Notes under the pieces: model-generated
The model's database searches: none
Told to the model about the DNA's origin: nothing
What the model saw: the letters and a program-made list of their open reading frames with translations, nothing else
DNA from: Paenibacillus ottowii
GTDB taxonomy: Bacteria; Bacillota; Bacilli; Paenibacillales; Paenibacillaceae
Length of the DNA: 64,000 nt
Reading direction: 5' to 3'
NCBI RefSeq assembly: GCF_006874425.1
Contig: NZ_VIJZ01000010.1
Coordinates: forward strand, 142,454 to 206,453
Program-made: the position numbers and the translations under genes
Part shown: in pieces, positions 52,290-61,533 of the stretch
How positions within the stretch are numbered: position 1 is the stretch's first letter
Layout: each line of letters begins with the position of its first letter

Positions 52290-53564
52290 GTGACAAAGAA
52301 AGCGAAAGGCAGGTTACGGTTGCTTGTATTTATGCTGGCGCTGGTTGTACTGCTGAGCGGCTGCGGTGGCGGAGGCTCAAAGTCGGAAAAGGTAGACGGC
52401 GGGAAAGTAACACTGCAATTTTGGACCATTGCGCTACAACCTACATTTACCCCGTATTTTAATCGGGTCATTGCCGATTATGAGCAGAAGAACCCTAATG
52501 TCAAAATTGATTGGAAGGATTACCCATATGACGCAGTGACCAATAAGTTATTGACGAGTATCGCTAGCAACAGCAGCCCGGATGTAGTGAATCTCAATAC
52601 GGAATTTGCTAGCCAAATGGGATCTAAGGGTGCTGTTGTTGATATGAATGAACACTTATCGCCTGAGGAAAAGGCTGCTTATTTCGAGGGTATATACAAC
52701 TCCACAGTTATTAACGGTAAAGCTTATGCGTTACCTTGGTACACTGGCACGGAAGTGCTTTATATGAATACAAAGCTGGTTAAAGCTGCCGGATTGGACC
52801 CTGCTCATCCGCCAAAAACGCGGGAGGAGCTGACAGAATGGGGTCGTCAGATCAATAGAAAAATCGGTAAAGCTGGCTATGTACAGCAGCTTGTATCCAA
52901 GCTATTTGCGGTTGACGGTATTCCTATTCTAAATAAAGAAAAGACAGCAGCGGCATTCAACACACCAGAAGCAGTGACCATGATTGATAATCTAAAAAAA
53001 CAGATGGAAGATGGTGCCGTGCTCAAGGAAGATGCTGACTTCTCACAGCAAGTGAAATATTATGCCGGAGAGCAGGTCGCCTTCGAGCTGGCTGGCCCAA
53101 CGTTCATTAATTTTATCAAAACGGCAGCGCCGGACGTATATAAGAATACGATTGCTGTCCCTGTCCCAACCGGTAAGGCTGACGTGCGGCTCTCCAATTC
53201 GATGGACTTGGTCGTGCCTACCAAGTCTGCACATGTAGACGAGGCTGTAAAATTTGCTGTTTTCTTAACCAATGCAGAGAGCCAAACGGCTTTTTCGAAA
53301 GAGGCCAATACCTTACCTTCTACGAAGGAATCTATTAAAGACCCGTATTTTACTCAGTCTGACCAGTCATTAGAAGCACAAGCCAAGGTAGTATCTGCAC
53401 AAAGCCTGGATAAGGCGACAGATTATATGGTCGGGGTGCCTAATGCCAAGGATGTAAACAGTGCGATCGCACGAGCCTTGCAAAATATTTTATTGAACGG
53501 AAGGGATACGAAGGAGACCCTTACTGCTCTGGAGCAGGAAGTAAACGATATTTTAAAGCAATAG
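52290..53564 (+). CDS. Sugar ABC transporter substrate-binding lipoprotein
   Basis: A 424-residue lipoprotein from GTG 52290 (AAGGGGGT seven bases upstream; the ATG two bases earlier reads straight into TGA). The signal ends in VVLLSGC (lipidated Cys near residue 28). The body is a family-1 solute-binding protein (LQFWTIALQPTFTPYFNRVIADYEQKNPNV; ALPWYTGTEVLYMNTKLV). It begins a nine-gene operon with two permeases, a GH84 hexosaminidase and NanE, so an amino-sugar oligosaccharide or ManNAc-containing ligand is likely. No ATPase is encoded in the operon. Confidence 0.92.
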   Translation: MTKKAKGRLRLLVFMLALVVLLSGCGGGGSKSEKVDGGKVTLQFWTIALQPTFTPYFNRVIADYEQKNPNVKIDWKDYPYDAVTNKLLTSIASNSSPDVVNLNTEFASQMGSKGAVVDMNEHLSPEEKAAYFEGIYNSTVINGKAYALPWYTGTEVLYMNTKLVKAAGLDPAHPPKTREELTEWGRQINRKIGKAGYVQQLVSKLFAVDGIPILNKEKTAAAFNTPEAVTMIDNLKKQMEDGAVLKEDADFSQQVKYYAGEQVAFELAGPTFINFIKTAAPDVYKNTIAVPVPTGKADVRLSNSMDLVVPTKSAHVDEAVKFAVFLTNAESQTAFSKEANTLPSTKESIKDPYFTQSDQSLEAQAKVVSAQSLDKATDYMVGVPNAKDVNSAIARALQNILLNGRDTKETLTALEQEVNDILKQ

Positions 53565-53628
53565 GTATGACAGGGGAGTAATGCAAATACTCCCCTGTTC
53601 ATTTATCAAAATCAGGTGGTGATGCAGC

Positions 53629-54510
53629 ATGATCAAATGGTTGAGGTCGGAGTCCTTTACGGCCTGGGCCTTTATGACGCCGGGACTGTTATTACTTGCC
53701 GTCTTTGTATTTTGGCCTATGATCTACAGCATTCCGCTGGCATTGACGGACTACTCTGTCATATCAGATACCCACTTTGTCGGCTTGGATAATTTTGAAG
53801 CGGCGTTTAAGGACCATAACTTTCTAATTTCGATTTGGAATTCATTGTTGTACGTGCTCATTGTCCCCTTTCTTCAATTTTTCTCTATCCTGATGGCCGT
53901 GCTGGTGAACAGCCGTATCCCTGGAATCAAAATATTTCGTACGACCTACTACATTCCTGTTGTGACTTCGATGGTGGCTGTAGCCTTAATTTGGAGTTGG
54001 CTGTTAGGCAATAACAGCGTAGTGAACTATTTGCTTATACAGGCCGGTTTGATTAGCCAAGACATACACTGGCTAGCGGACAGTAATTTGGCTTTGTATG
54101 TACTGATGTTCATCACGATGTGGAAGGGACTCGGCTATTATATGATGCTCTATCTGGCGGGATTACAAAATATTCCTCAGGATTTGTACGAAGCCGCCAG
54201 GGTGGACGGGGCAAGCCGGTGGCAACTGATTATTCATATTACGCTTCCGCTGCTGAAGCCTTACGTGCTGTTCTGTACCCTCATATCGCTCATGGCAGCA
54301 ATCCGCGTATTTGATGAGGTGTATGTGTTAACCAAGGGTGGACCGGGAACAGCCACGTTGACATCCAGCTTGTATATTTTCCAAAAAGGGATGGAGCAGT
54401 TTAATTTTGGGTACGCTTCGGCACTTGGCTTAATTGTCGGTGCAATGATTGCGGTACTTAGTATTATCGTGTTCCGATTCAATAGGAAAGGCGGTGTCAA
54501 TCCCTATTGA
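53629..54510 (+). CDS. Sugar ABC transporter permease (MalF type)
   Basis: A 293-residue inner-membrane subunit with six transmembrane helices and the EAA loop (LYEAARVDGASRWQLIIHITLPLL, near residues 185-208). CAGGTGGTGAT precedes ATG 53629. Its stop overlaps the start of the second permease. Confidence 0.95.
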   Translation: MIKWLRSESFTAWAFMTPGLLLLAVFVFWPMIYSIPLALTDYSVISDTHFVGLDNFEAAFKDHNFLISIWNSLLYVLIVPFLQFFSILMAVLVNSRIPGIKIFRTTYYIPVVTSMVAVALIWSWLLGNNSVVNYLLIQAGLISQDIHWLADSNLALYVLMFITMWKGLGYYMMLYLAGLQNIPQDLYEAARVDGASRWQLIIHITLPLLKPYVLFCTLISLMAAIRVFDEVYVLTKGGPGTATLTSSLYIFQKGMEQFNFGYASALGLIVGAMIAVLSIIVFRFNRKGGVNPY

Positions 54511-55394
54511 TGAATCTACAGAATGACAAAATGCTGCGCTCTCCTAACAAGGAAAGTAGACGTTTCATGCGTACTCTTAGTCGAGTACTCAGAATGACCG
54601 TAATATATGTGCTTTTAGTCTTGCTTGCCATTTTTTTAATGGGACCATTTCTATGGCTGCTCAGCGTATCCCTCATGCCAGGCCGTAATATTTTTTCAAC
54701 ACCGCCTGCGATTTTTCCGACTTTTATTGATTTCGACAACTATGTTCAGGTGTGGCAGTTCATGGATTTTCCAAAATATATGCTGAATACGGTCATCATA
54801 ACGGCGCTGGGTGTTGTGCTCAATGTGATACTGGCCAGTTTGACGGGATATCCCTTGGCAGTATTTCGTTTTAAGGGTAAAAATGTGGTGTTTACGCTGC
54901 TGATTGCTACGATGATTATTCCTTCTTACACGGCATTTATTGTGCATTATCTGACCATTCAAGGGCTTCATCTGGGCAATACATATATGGGTGTGGTGTT
55001 GCCTGGGGCAGTCTCTGTGTTCAACATTTTCCTCATGCGGCAGACGTTTATTCATATCCCCACCGATGTGCGCGATTCCGGTAAAATGGACGGCGCTTCG
55101 GAATTTCGAATTTGGTGGCAGCTGGTGCTTCCGCTAGTCAAGCCGGCGCTTGCTGTGATTTCTCTGTTGGAGGCCATGTCATTCTGGAACAGCTTCCTGT
55201 GGCCTATTGTTATTTTGAACGATACAGAGCTGTATCCGCTGGCAGCTGCACTTACGTATCTCAATGGCCAGTTTGCCTATAATTTTGGCTGGATTGCTGC
55301 AGGCACGATGATTTCGGTATTGCCGATCATTATATTGTTCCTGTTCACACAGCGCTATTATATGGAAGGCTTGGCGGGAGCGGTAAAAGGATAA
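54510..55394 (+). CDS. Sugar ABC transporter permease (MalG type)
   Basis: A 294-residue inner-membrane subunit. After a ~35-residue basic N-terminus come six helices and a diverged EAA loop (VRDSGKMDGASEFRIWWQLVLPLV; Ser replaces the usual Glu-Ala-Ala pattern at the start). ATG 54510 shares a base with the preceding stop codon; TTG 54507 is also possible, and neither has a strong ribosome-binding site, so translation is probably coupled. Confidence 0.92.
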   Translation: MNLQNDKMLRSPNKESRRFMRTLSRVLRMTVIYVLLVLLAIFLMGPFLWLLSVSLMPGRNIFSTPPAIFPTFIDFDNYVQVWQFMDFPKYMLNTVIITALGVVLNVILASLTGYPLAVFRFKGKNVVFTLLIATMIIPSYTAFIVHYLTIQGLHLGNTYMGVVLPGAVSVFNIFLMRQTFIHIPTDVRDSGKMDGASEFRIWWQLVLPLVKPALAVISLLEAMSFWNSFLWPIVILNDTELYPLAAALTYLNGQFAYNFGWIAAGTMISVLPIIILFLFTQRYYMEGLAGAVKG

Positions 55395-55444
55395 TTCGGA
55401 AGTCTCGGCTACGGAGAGCCCGTAAATGGAAGGAGACGATTGCG

Positions 55445-57271
55445 ATGGAACTGTCCAAAGGAATGAGGCCTAATTCAGGTGGAGGACTAACAGCGCAGGA
55501 GGTTCAATATTATTTTCGTGATGCGTATGACAGTGGGGACAAATTGGTTATCAATGAACCAAACCTGATCTGTGAACTTTCCTCTCGCTTCGCAATGAAT
55601 CAGGGGTATGAAGGTGTGCTGGACCCCGAGGGACCGATTAGACTCATTGCACCTCCGGGGCCCGGTGTTCCGACGGAAACAAGAGGAAGCGTGCAGTTGG
55701 TGCTCGAATATGACGGGACGCTTACAGCGGATGGATATCGTTTGGACATTCAGAAGGAAGGGAAAATTGAAATCCATGCATCCAATAAAAGAGGCCTTAA
55801 ATACGGTATGGATGCCCTACATCTCCTGCTCCAAGTAGAACAGGAACGATGTACGCTGCCGGTGATATCTATTCGGGATGAGCCTTCCTTTCCGGTCAGA
55901 GGAATCATTGAAGGCTTCTACGGAAAGCCGTGGAGTTTCGCGGATCGGCTGGATGCCGTCCGGTTTATGGCGGCGCATCGGATGAATACGTTTATGTATG
56001 CCCCCAAGGATGATCCATATCATCGTGAGCTATGGAGGGAACCGTACCCTGAGGAGATGTTTGCGCAAATCTGCGAATTAAAGGAGGTCTGTGAACGGCA
56101 CGAGGTTGATTTTCATTATTGTATCAGTCCAGGGAATGATCTGAACTTTGGCAGCGATGAAGATTTTCTCAAATTGACGGAAAAGCTGGCAGCCATGATA
56201 GCGATAGGCGTGCGTCACTTTTCTGTATTAATGGATGATATTGATTACGTACTCAAAGGGGGAAATCGACATTTGCTGGGCCGCTCGGGCCACGCTCATG
56301 TCTTTTTGACGAATAAGGTTCATACATGGTTGGCTGAACGGCTGCCTGAATTTACGCTGACGGTCTGTCCTTCAGAGTATTGGTCCTATTGGGATACCGA
56401 ATACAAAAGGGATTTCCGGGAGCGATTGCATTCGGAGATTAAGGTGTTCTGGACGGGATACTTTGTGTTTGCTCCACAGATTAGTCGCCAGCATGCTGCC
56501 GATAATCATGCGTTCTATGGGCATGAACTGTGGCTGTGGGATAACATCCCGGTGAATGATTGTGACCATGATCGGCTATTCCTCGATCCACTGCGCGGGC
56601 GGTATCCCGGTCTTCCAGATTGCGGACATACCGGCATGGTAACCAACCCGATGAACCAGTGGGAGTGCTCCAAGGTGACGCTCATTACAATGTCCCACTA
56701 TATGTGGAACAGTGAGCGGTATATGCCGGAGCTGTCGTGGGAATGGGCTGTGCGGGAGTTAGCAGGAGAGCATTCCGATGAACTGATGTTTTTCTGTCGC
56801 CAAAACAGGAACAGCCGATTGGGTAGCTGCACGTATGAGGACGTAGACCTTGCCTTGCAAATGCGTGATATCCCTGCGCTGGATATCTACTTTGAGCGGC
56901 TGCTACATGCCGTGAGCATCCTCCAGAACATGTCTGCTGGTGATCCGGTGGCGGGGTTCGTAGCACAGGCGAGACCTTGGCTGGAACGTGCCAAGTTGGA
57001 CGTGAACCTGTGGCAAGTGCTGCGCCAAGCTGCGCTCGGCAGCGAGCGCCAGAACGATGGGCAACTGCAAGGAAGCCGCATGCAGAGCAATGCAGTTGGC
57101 GGCGAAGGGTCGCAGTCTTTGACGGGGGAGATCGTCGACGAACTGCGACGCGGTATTACGGCTTGCCTAGAAGCGGAGGCTCGGCTGGGGAGCGATCCGG
57201 CGATCCGCGCTGCTGCGCAGTGGGGCTATGTCAATCAGGATGAAAAGGGCAAATATCGACTGATTTTGTGA
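55445..57271 (+). CDS. GH84 beta-N-acetylhexosaminidase
   Basis: A 608-residue intracellular enzyme (no signal peptide). Residues ~1-145 form the N-terminal alpha/beta domain seen in GH20/GH84 enzymes. Residues ~150-430 are the catalytic barrel, opening with RGIIEGFYGKPWSFADRLDAV and carrying the GH84 Asp-Asp pair in MDDIDYVL (D264-D265) for substrate-assisted catalysis. A helical C-terminal part (~430-605) follows. GH84 enzymes remove terminal GlcNAc. Intracellular location beside an ABC importer suggests imported amino-sugar oligosaccharides as substrate. AAGGAGACGA lies before ATG 55445. Confidence 0.92.
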   Translation: MELSKGMRPNSGGGLTAQEVQYYFRDAYDSGDKLVINEPNLICELSSRFAMNQGYEGVLDPEGPIRLIAPPGPGVPTETRGSVQLVLEYDGTLTADGYRLDIQKEGKIEIHASNKRGLKYGMDALHLLLQVEQERCTLPVISIRDEPSFPVRGIIEGFYGKPWSFADRLDAVRFMAAHRMNTFMYAPKDDPYHRELWREPYPEEMFAQICELKEVCERHEVDFHYCISPGNDLNFGSDEDFLKLTEKLAAMIAIGVRHFSVLMDDIDYVLKGGNRHLLGRSGHAHVFLTNKVHTWLAERLPEFTLTVCPSEYWSYWDTEYKRDFRERLHSEIKVFWTGYFVFAPQISRQHAADNHAFYGHELWLWDNIPVNDCDHDRLFLDPLRGRYPGLPDCGHTGMVTNPMNQWECSKVTLITMSHYMWNSERYMPELSWEWAVRELAGEHSDELMFFCRQNRNSRLGSCTYEDVDLALQMRDIPALDIYFERLLHAVSILQNMSAGDPVAGFVAQARPWLERAKLDVNLWQVLRQAALGSERQNDGQLQGSRMQSNAVGGEGSQSLTGEIVDELRRGITACLEAEARLGSDPAIRAAAQWGYVNQDEKGKYRLIL

Positions 57272-57310
57272 GTATTTGCATGGAAAAGAGAACCAAGGCA
57301 GCATAGCTGC

Positions 57311-57352
57311 CCTGAAAATAACCATGCCGTTAGGATAACGGAAATTTTCAGG
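57311..57352 (+). promoter_or_regulatory. Hairpin abutting the DUF4127 ribosome-binding site
   Basis: CCTGAAAAT (57311-57319) pairs with ATTTTCAGG (57344-57352), and inside it CCGTT (57327-57331) pairs with AACGG (57337-57341). The 3' end of the outer stem overlaps the first two G of the ribosome-binding site GGAGAGG (57351-57357), so it could lower translation or mark an mRNA processing point within the operon. Confidence 0.6.
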
Positions 57353-57365
57353 AGAGGTGGAACGT

Positions 57366-58907
57366 ATGGTGAAGCCGAATACCCAATTACTTTTTGTACC
57401 GCTGGATGAGCGACCCTGCAATTATCAATTTCCTTATTTATTGGCACAGGGTACAGAGCTTGAAATGGAGCGCCCTCCTTTAGAATGGATGGGACAAAAG
57501 AAAATCCCTGGTGATACGACAAGACTATGGGCATGGCTTGAAGAACGTGCGGCGACTGCTGATGGAGCCATTATTGCGATGGATACGCTGCTGTACGGGG
57601 GAATCGTACCCTCCCGGCTACACGGAATGTCGAGTGAGCAGGTCAGGGACAGGGCTAATCGTCTTCGCAGGTTGAAGCAGTTGTACCCGCAACTGACTTT
57701 GTATGCATTTCAATTGATTATGCGTTGTCCGCAATACTCTTTGGCTGATGAGGAACCAGACTACTATGCTGATTGGGGTCGTGAGATATTCAGAAAGGGT
57801 TTCATCGAGCATCGTCAGGAGCTAGCGATCGCTACCGCAGAAGAGTTGCTGGAATTAGCAGACATTAACGGGCGTTTGCCTATAGAGATTTTGGAAGATT
57901 ATCTGGGACGTCGCCGTGTGAATTTGGAAGCCAATCAACTCACACTGGAACTGGTAGCAGAAGGTGTGATTGATTTTATGATCATCCCACAGGATGATTC
58001 GGCTCCCTACGGCTATACCGCCAAGGATCAGCAGCAGCTAAGGGGGCGTATTTCCGAGCTTGGGCTCGATCTAAAAGTATACATGTATCCAGGGGCAGAC
58101 GAAGTGGGTTGTACGTTGCTAGCTCGTTGGGTGAATCGGATGAATCATGTCGTTCCACTGGTGTATCCTCGATTGTCTGCTTTGCAGGGAGCTTTTGTAG
58201 TCCCGCTTTTTGAAGATCGTTATTTTTACGAGACATTAAAGTATCAGATTATAGCAGCAGGTGGGCTGATTGCTTCCTCAGCAGCGGAGGCTGATTTGAT
58301 TTTGCTAGCTAACACGCCTGGCGACACGATGGCAGAGGCCTCCTCCCAGCAGCATGCGATGACCGGATATGATGTACAACGAAATCTAGTAGAACTAGTA
58401 GAGTACGGAGCTTATATGCAGCATTATGCCAATAAAAATGTCGCTATTGCTGATGTAGCCTATGCCAATGGAGCCGATCTCAAGCTGCTTAGATTATTGA
58501 AGCAAAAAGGACTGCTATTTAAGCTGGCAGGCTATGCAGGCTGGAATACCAGTTCTAATACGCTCGGTACTGTCATTGCTCAGTCCATGCTATATGTTCG
58601 CTATGGTCCTACGAAGGAACACCTGGATTTTCTAGGGCTGCGCTATGCTGAGGATGCTTGTTATTGCGCTGTGGTACGTACAGCTATGAATAACGGGATC
58701 GTGGAGCAGATGGGTTTTAACAAGTTTATGCTTGATGGACCTAGAGGCTCGGTAGCGGCAGTCATTCGCGGACGTCTGGAGCAGGCGCTCGATGAATATG
58801 TGAACGGACCGGAGGGGTGCGTGGAAATTATGGATTGCTACATGCCGTGGAATCGTACCTTTGAAGTTGGATTGACCGTTCGGCATTATGCTGAGGAGAG
58901 GGAGTGA
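57366..58907 (+). CDS. DUF4127 family protein
   Basis: A 513-residue cytoplasmic protein from ATG 57366 (GGAGAGG eight bases upstream). It begins with the family hallmark LLFVPLDERPCNYQFP, followed by DTLLYGGIVPSRL, IPQDDSAPYGYTAKDQQQL, MYPGADEVG and a C-terminal NRTFEVGLTV. These conserved Asp/Glu/His-rich motifs on an alpha/beta fold suggest an enzyme, but I know of no established activity. It lies between the GH84 hexosaminidase and NanE in one operon (the stop overlaps the region before nanE), so a step in amino-sugar breakdown is likely. Confidence 0.88.
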   Translation: MVKPNTQLLFVPLDERPCNYQFPYLLAQGTELEMERPPLEWMGQKKIPGDTTRLWAWLEERAATADGAIIAMDTLLYGGIVPSRLHGMSSEQVRDRANRLRRLKQLYPQLTLYAFQLIMRCPQYSLADEEPDYYADWGREIFRKGFIEHRQELAIATAEELLELADINGRLPIEILEDYLGRRRVNLEANQLTLELVAEGVIDFMIIPQDDSAPYGYTAKDQQQLRGRISELGLDLKVYMYPGADEVGCTLLARWVNRMNHVVPLVYPRLSALQGAFVVPLFEDRYFYETLKYQIIAAGGLIASSAAEADLILLANTPGDTMAEASSQQHAMTGYDVQRNLVELVEYGAYMQHYANKNVAIADVAYANGADLKLLRLLKQKGLLFKLAGYAGWNTSSNTLGTVIAQSMLYVRYGPTKEHLDFLGLRYAEDACYCAVVRTAMNNGIVEQMGFNKFMLDGPRGSVAAVIRGRLEQALDEYVNGPEGCVEIMDCYMPWNRTFEVGLTVRHYAEERE

Positions 58908-58912
58908 TTCCG

Positions 58913-59632
58913 ATGGAGATGGAAGATATATTATCCAAGGTTCGACATGGACTGATCGTTTCCTGTCAGGCGCTACCAGGCGAACCGTTGCATGGAGCAG
59001 ATTCTATGGTCAAAATGGCGCGTGCTGCACTGGAGGGTGGAGCTGTAGCGATCCGTGCCAATGGTGCATCGGATGTGCGTGCGATTAAACAGGCAATCCC
59101 TCTACCAGTCATTGGTTTGATTAAGCGGGATTATGATGATTCTGATATATACATTACGCCTACCCTTCTTGAAATGGAGGAACTGGTGGAGGCGGGCGCG
59201 GATATCATTGCGCTGGATGCTACATTGAGACCCCGCCCAGCGGGGTGCAAGCTGAAGCGCCTCATAGATTACGCCCATGAGCGCGGAGTTGCTTCCATGG
59301 CGGATATATCGACGCTAGAGGAGGCGCTTCATGCAGCGTCTCTTGGTGTAGGTTGTGTATCCACGACGTTATCCGGTTATACGCCATACTCTAATCAGAT
59401 AGGGGGTCCGGATCTGGAATTGGTTCGAAGAGCATCGGAGCTGGTTCCTGTTCCTGTCATTGCAGAGGGGAGAATCCATGATCCGGCACAAGTAGAGGAA
59501 GCATTTCGGATGGGTGCACATGCAGTTGTTGTAGGCTCGGCGATTACTAGGCCCCAATTGATTACGCAGCGGTTTGCCGATGCCGCAAGGAAGGCAGTGA
59601 AATGCATCTATGGAGATGAACGACCGAATTAA
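58913..59632 (+). CDS. nanE: N-acetylmannosamine-6-phosphate 2-epimerase
   Basis: A ~239-residue TIM-barrel enzyme converting ManNAc-6-phosphate to GlcNAc-6-phosphate. The family pattern is clear: LIVSCQALPGEPLHGADSMVKMARAALEGGA at the N-terminus, PVIGLIKRDYDDSDIYITPTL with the catalytic Lys, ADIIALDATLRPRP, ADISTLEEAL and VIAEGRIHDPAQVEEAFRMGAHAVVVGSAITRP. GGGAGTGAT lies before ATG 58913. It overlaps the start of the RpiR gene by 23 bp in another frame. With the ROK kinase downstream it forms a NanK-NanE pair for ManNAc. Confidence 0.96.
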   Translation: MEMEDILSKVRHGLIVSCQALPGEPLHGADSMVKMARAALEGGAVAIRANGASDVRAIKQAIPLPVIGLIKRDYDDSDIYITPTLLEMEELVEAGADIIALDATLRPRPAGCKLKRLIDYAHERGVASMADISTLEEALHAASLGVGCVSTTLSGYTPYSNQIGGPDLELVRRASELVPVPVIAEGRIHDPAQVEEAFRMGAHAVVVGSAITRPQLITQRFADAARKAVKCIYGDERPN

Positions 59633-60449
59633 CACATATTATCCTTCATTAACAAAATCGGAGCAGAAAGTCGCGTTGTGCGTAATGAAGTGCCCTGCAG
59701 ACATCATATATTTCTCCGTGACGGAGCTAGCTGACTTCGCAGGTACAGGTGAAACGACGGTTATGCGTTTTTGCCGGAAAATTGGTTTTAAAGGGTATCA
59801 GGATTTCCGACTGTCGTTAGCACAAAACCAGACTTATCGCAAAAGCGATATGAGCGAGGAGGACATCGACCCAGATCACGAACATGATATTACCCGTATG
59901 GTGTATCACAATATGCTTGATATTTTGCACTCCAGCATGGGACTCCTTGACCGTTCGGAGCTTAGTCGTGCGATATCATGTCTCGATCAAGCGGGTTATG
60001 TTCAATTTTTCGGTGTAGGTGCATCGGGAATTTCCGCTCAGGATGCTAAAAACCGCTTCTTGCGGATTGGGCGGCGCGCCGAGGCTGTGGTAGACGGACA
60101 TATTCAGTCGATGATGGCGGTGACCATGAACCCTGGTGATGTTGCTATTGGCATCAGTGTATCAGGAAGTACGCTGGATACGAACGATATGCTGCACAAG
60201 GCCAAGCAGAACGGTGCAACAGTTATCGCAATTACGAATTATGCAAAATCACCTATCACCTCCATTGCAGATATTGTTCTGCTAACCGCAGGTAAGGAAG
60301 CTCCGATAGAAGGCGGTTCAATTGGTGCTAAAATCTCACAGCTATTCGTTATTGACCTCATCTGCGAAGGACTTGCTCGCAAGCACACGAGCCGCACCGA
60401 ACAGATGAAGGAAAAAACAGCGAGGGCGGTTATTGAACGAAGTTATTGA
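59610..60449 (+). CDS. MurR/RpiR-family transcriptional regulator
   Basis: A 279-residue regulator. The N-terminal RpiR-type helix-turn-helix (residues ~1-80) has SEQKVALCVMKCPADIIYFSVTELADFAGTGETTVMRFCRKIGFKGYQDFRLSLA. The C-terminal SIS sugar-phosphate-binding domain (~125-260) has FGVGASGISAQDAKNRFLRIG and AIGISVSGSTLDTNDMLHKAK. The likely ligand is an amino-sugar phosphate such as GlcNAc-6-P or ManNAc-6-P. It is encoded in the middle of the operon it probably controls; its start overlaps the end of nanE, and ATG 59616 is an alternative. Confidence 0.94.
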   Translation: MEMNDRINTYYPSLTKSEQKVALCVMKCPADIIYFSVTELADFAGTGETTVMRFCRKIGFKGYQDFRLSLAQNQTYRKSDMSEEDIDPDHEHDITRMVYHNMLDILHSSMGLLDRSELSRAISCLDQAGYVQFFGVGASGISAQDAKNRFLRIGRRAEAVVDGHIQSMMAVTMNPGDVAIGISVSGSTLDTNDMLHKAKQNGATVIAITNYAKSPITSIADIVLLTAGKEAPIEGGSIGAKISQLFVIDLICEGLARKHTSRTEQMKEKTARAVIERSY

Positions 60450-60569
60450 GATTCTGCGATCGTAGATTGGAATACGGTACGCTCCGGCAGTTCATCATGT
60501 TTTTCTATCTATAGAAGGTTTGTGCTAAGAACTCATAAGCTTTTATATGGGGGGAACAAGGAGGATGTG

Positions 60570-61508
60570 GTGGTGGCAGTTGCATTGAGTAAAGTCATTG
60601 GGATCGACATTGGAGGCACTTCTATTAAGGCCGCCATAGTGGCAAGGGATGGATCAGTAATGGACGAAATTCGAATGGATACGGATGCCTCTCGTGGACG
60701 TGAACGGGTGTTGTCGCGTGTGACTGAGTCCGTATGCAGACTGATGCGTTCTCATGGAGATACCAGTGTGGGTACTCCTGCAGGTATAGTCGCTTTAGGC
60801 ATTGCTACTGCTGGCAGAGTGAATGTGGAGAGTGGTGAGGTTGTGTACGCCACTGATAACCTGCCCGGCTGGCAGGGGGCATCCTTGGTGAGCTGGGCGA
60901 GAGAAAAGCTGGCTTTACGTGCGGTTGCTGATAATGATGCGAACGCTGCGTTACTTGGAGAAGCGTGGCTGGGGGCAGGGAAAGGCAAACAGCGCTTGGC
61001 TATGCTCACCTTGGGAACTGGGGTCGGCGGCGCATATATGGAAAATGGCCTCTTGTGTAGAGGAGCTCACTGGAGCGGTGGCGATTGGGGGCACAGCATC
61101 TTATTTCCTGGAGGCCACTCCTGCAACTGTGGAAAAAAAGGATGTGCCGAGCAATACGTATCGGGTAGCGCCCTGTTACGCCGTGGCAGTGAATACACCG
61201 GAACATTGTACCGTTCGGGGAGCGAGATTGTGAAAGAGGTCGCTCAAGGCAACCTGAGGATAATTCAGGCGCTAGATGACTACACAGCAGATTTAGCTGT
61301 GCTTCTGGCTAATATTTCGGTGACTCTTGATCCTGAGCTGATCATTGTTGGGGGAGGAGTAGCAGATGCTGGAGAGGTTTGGTGGCCCTTGCTGGAAAAG
61401 CATATTGCTTTATTGGGAGTTCAGACAGAAGTCAGTCGGGCAATGTTGGGGAATCGCGCTGGGTTCATCGGCGCTGCCAGGCTTGCTTTTGAAATGACGG
61501 AATCTTAG
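60570..61508 (+). CDS. ROK-family sugar kinase, probably N-acetylmannosamine or glucosamine kinase
   Basis: A ~312-residue kinase. It starts GIDIGGTSIKAAIV (phosphate loop), with ATAGRVNVESGEVVYATDNLPGW, DNDANAALLGEAWLGAG (catalytic Asp near 110), LGTGVGGAYMENG and the ROK zinc motif HSCNCGKKGCAEQY. A GTG start at 60570 or 60573 is preferred, 5 or 8 nt after AAGGAGG; an in-frame upstream start at 60522 lacks a site. The adjacent nanE makes ManNAc kinase (NanK) the best guess, but glucokinase-type specificity cannot be excluded from sequence. Confidence 0.92.
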   Translation: MVAVALSKVIGIDIGGTSIKAAIVARDGSVMDEIRMDTDASRGRERVLSRVTESVCRLMRSHGDTSVGTPAGIVALGIATAGRVNVESGEVVYATDNLPGWQGASLVSWAREKLALRAVADNDANAALLGEAWLGAGKGKQRLAMLTLGTGVGGAYMENGLLCRGAHWSGGDWGHSILFPGGHSCNCGKKGCAEQYVSGSALLRRGSEYTGTLYRSGSEIVKEVAQGNLRIIQALDDYTADLAVLLANISVTLDPELIIVGGGVADAGEVWWPLLEKHIALLGVQTEVSRAMLGNRAGFIGAARLAFEMTES

Positions 61509-61533
61509 AACAAAAATGAAAGGGGAACGAACC

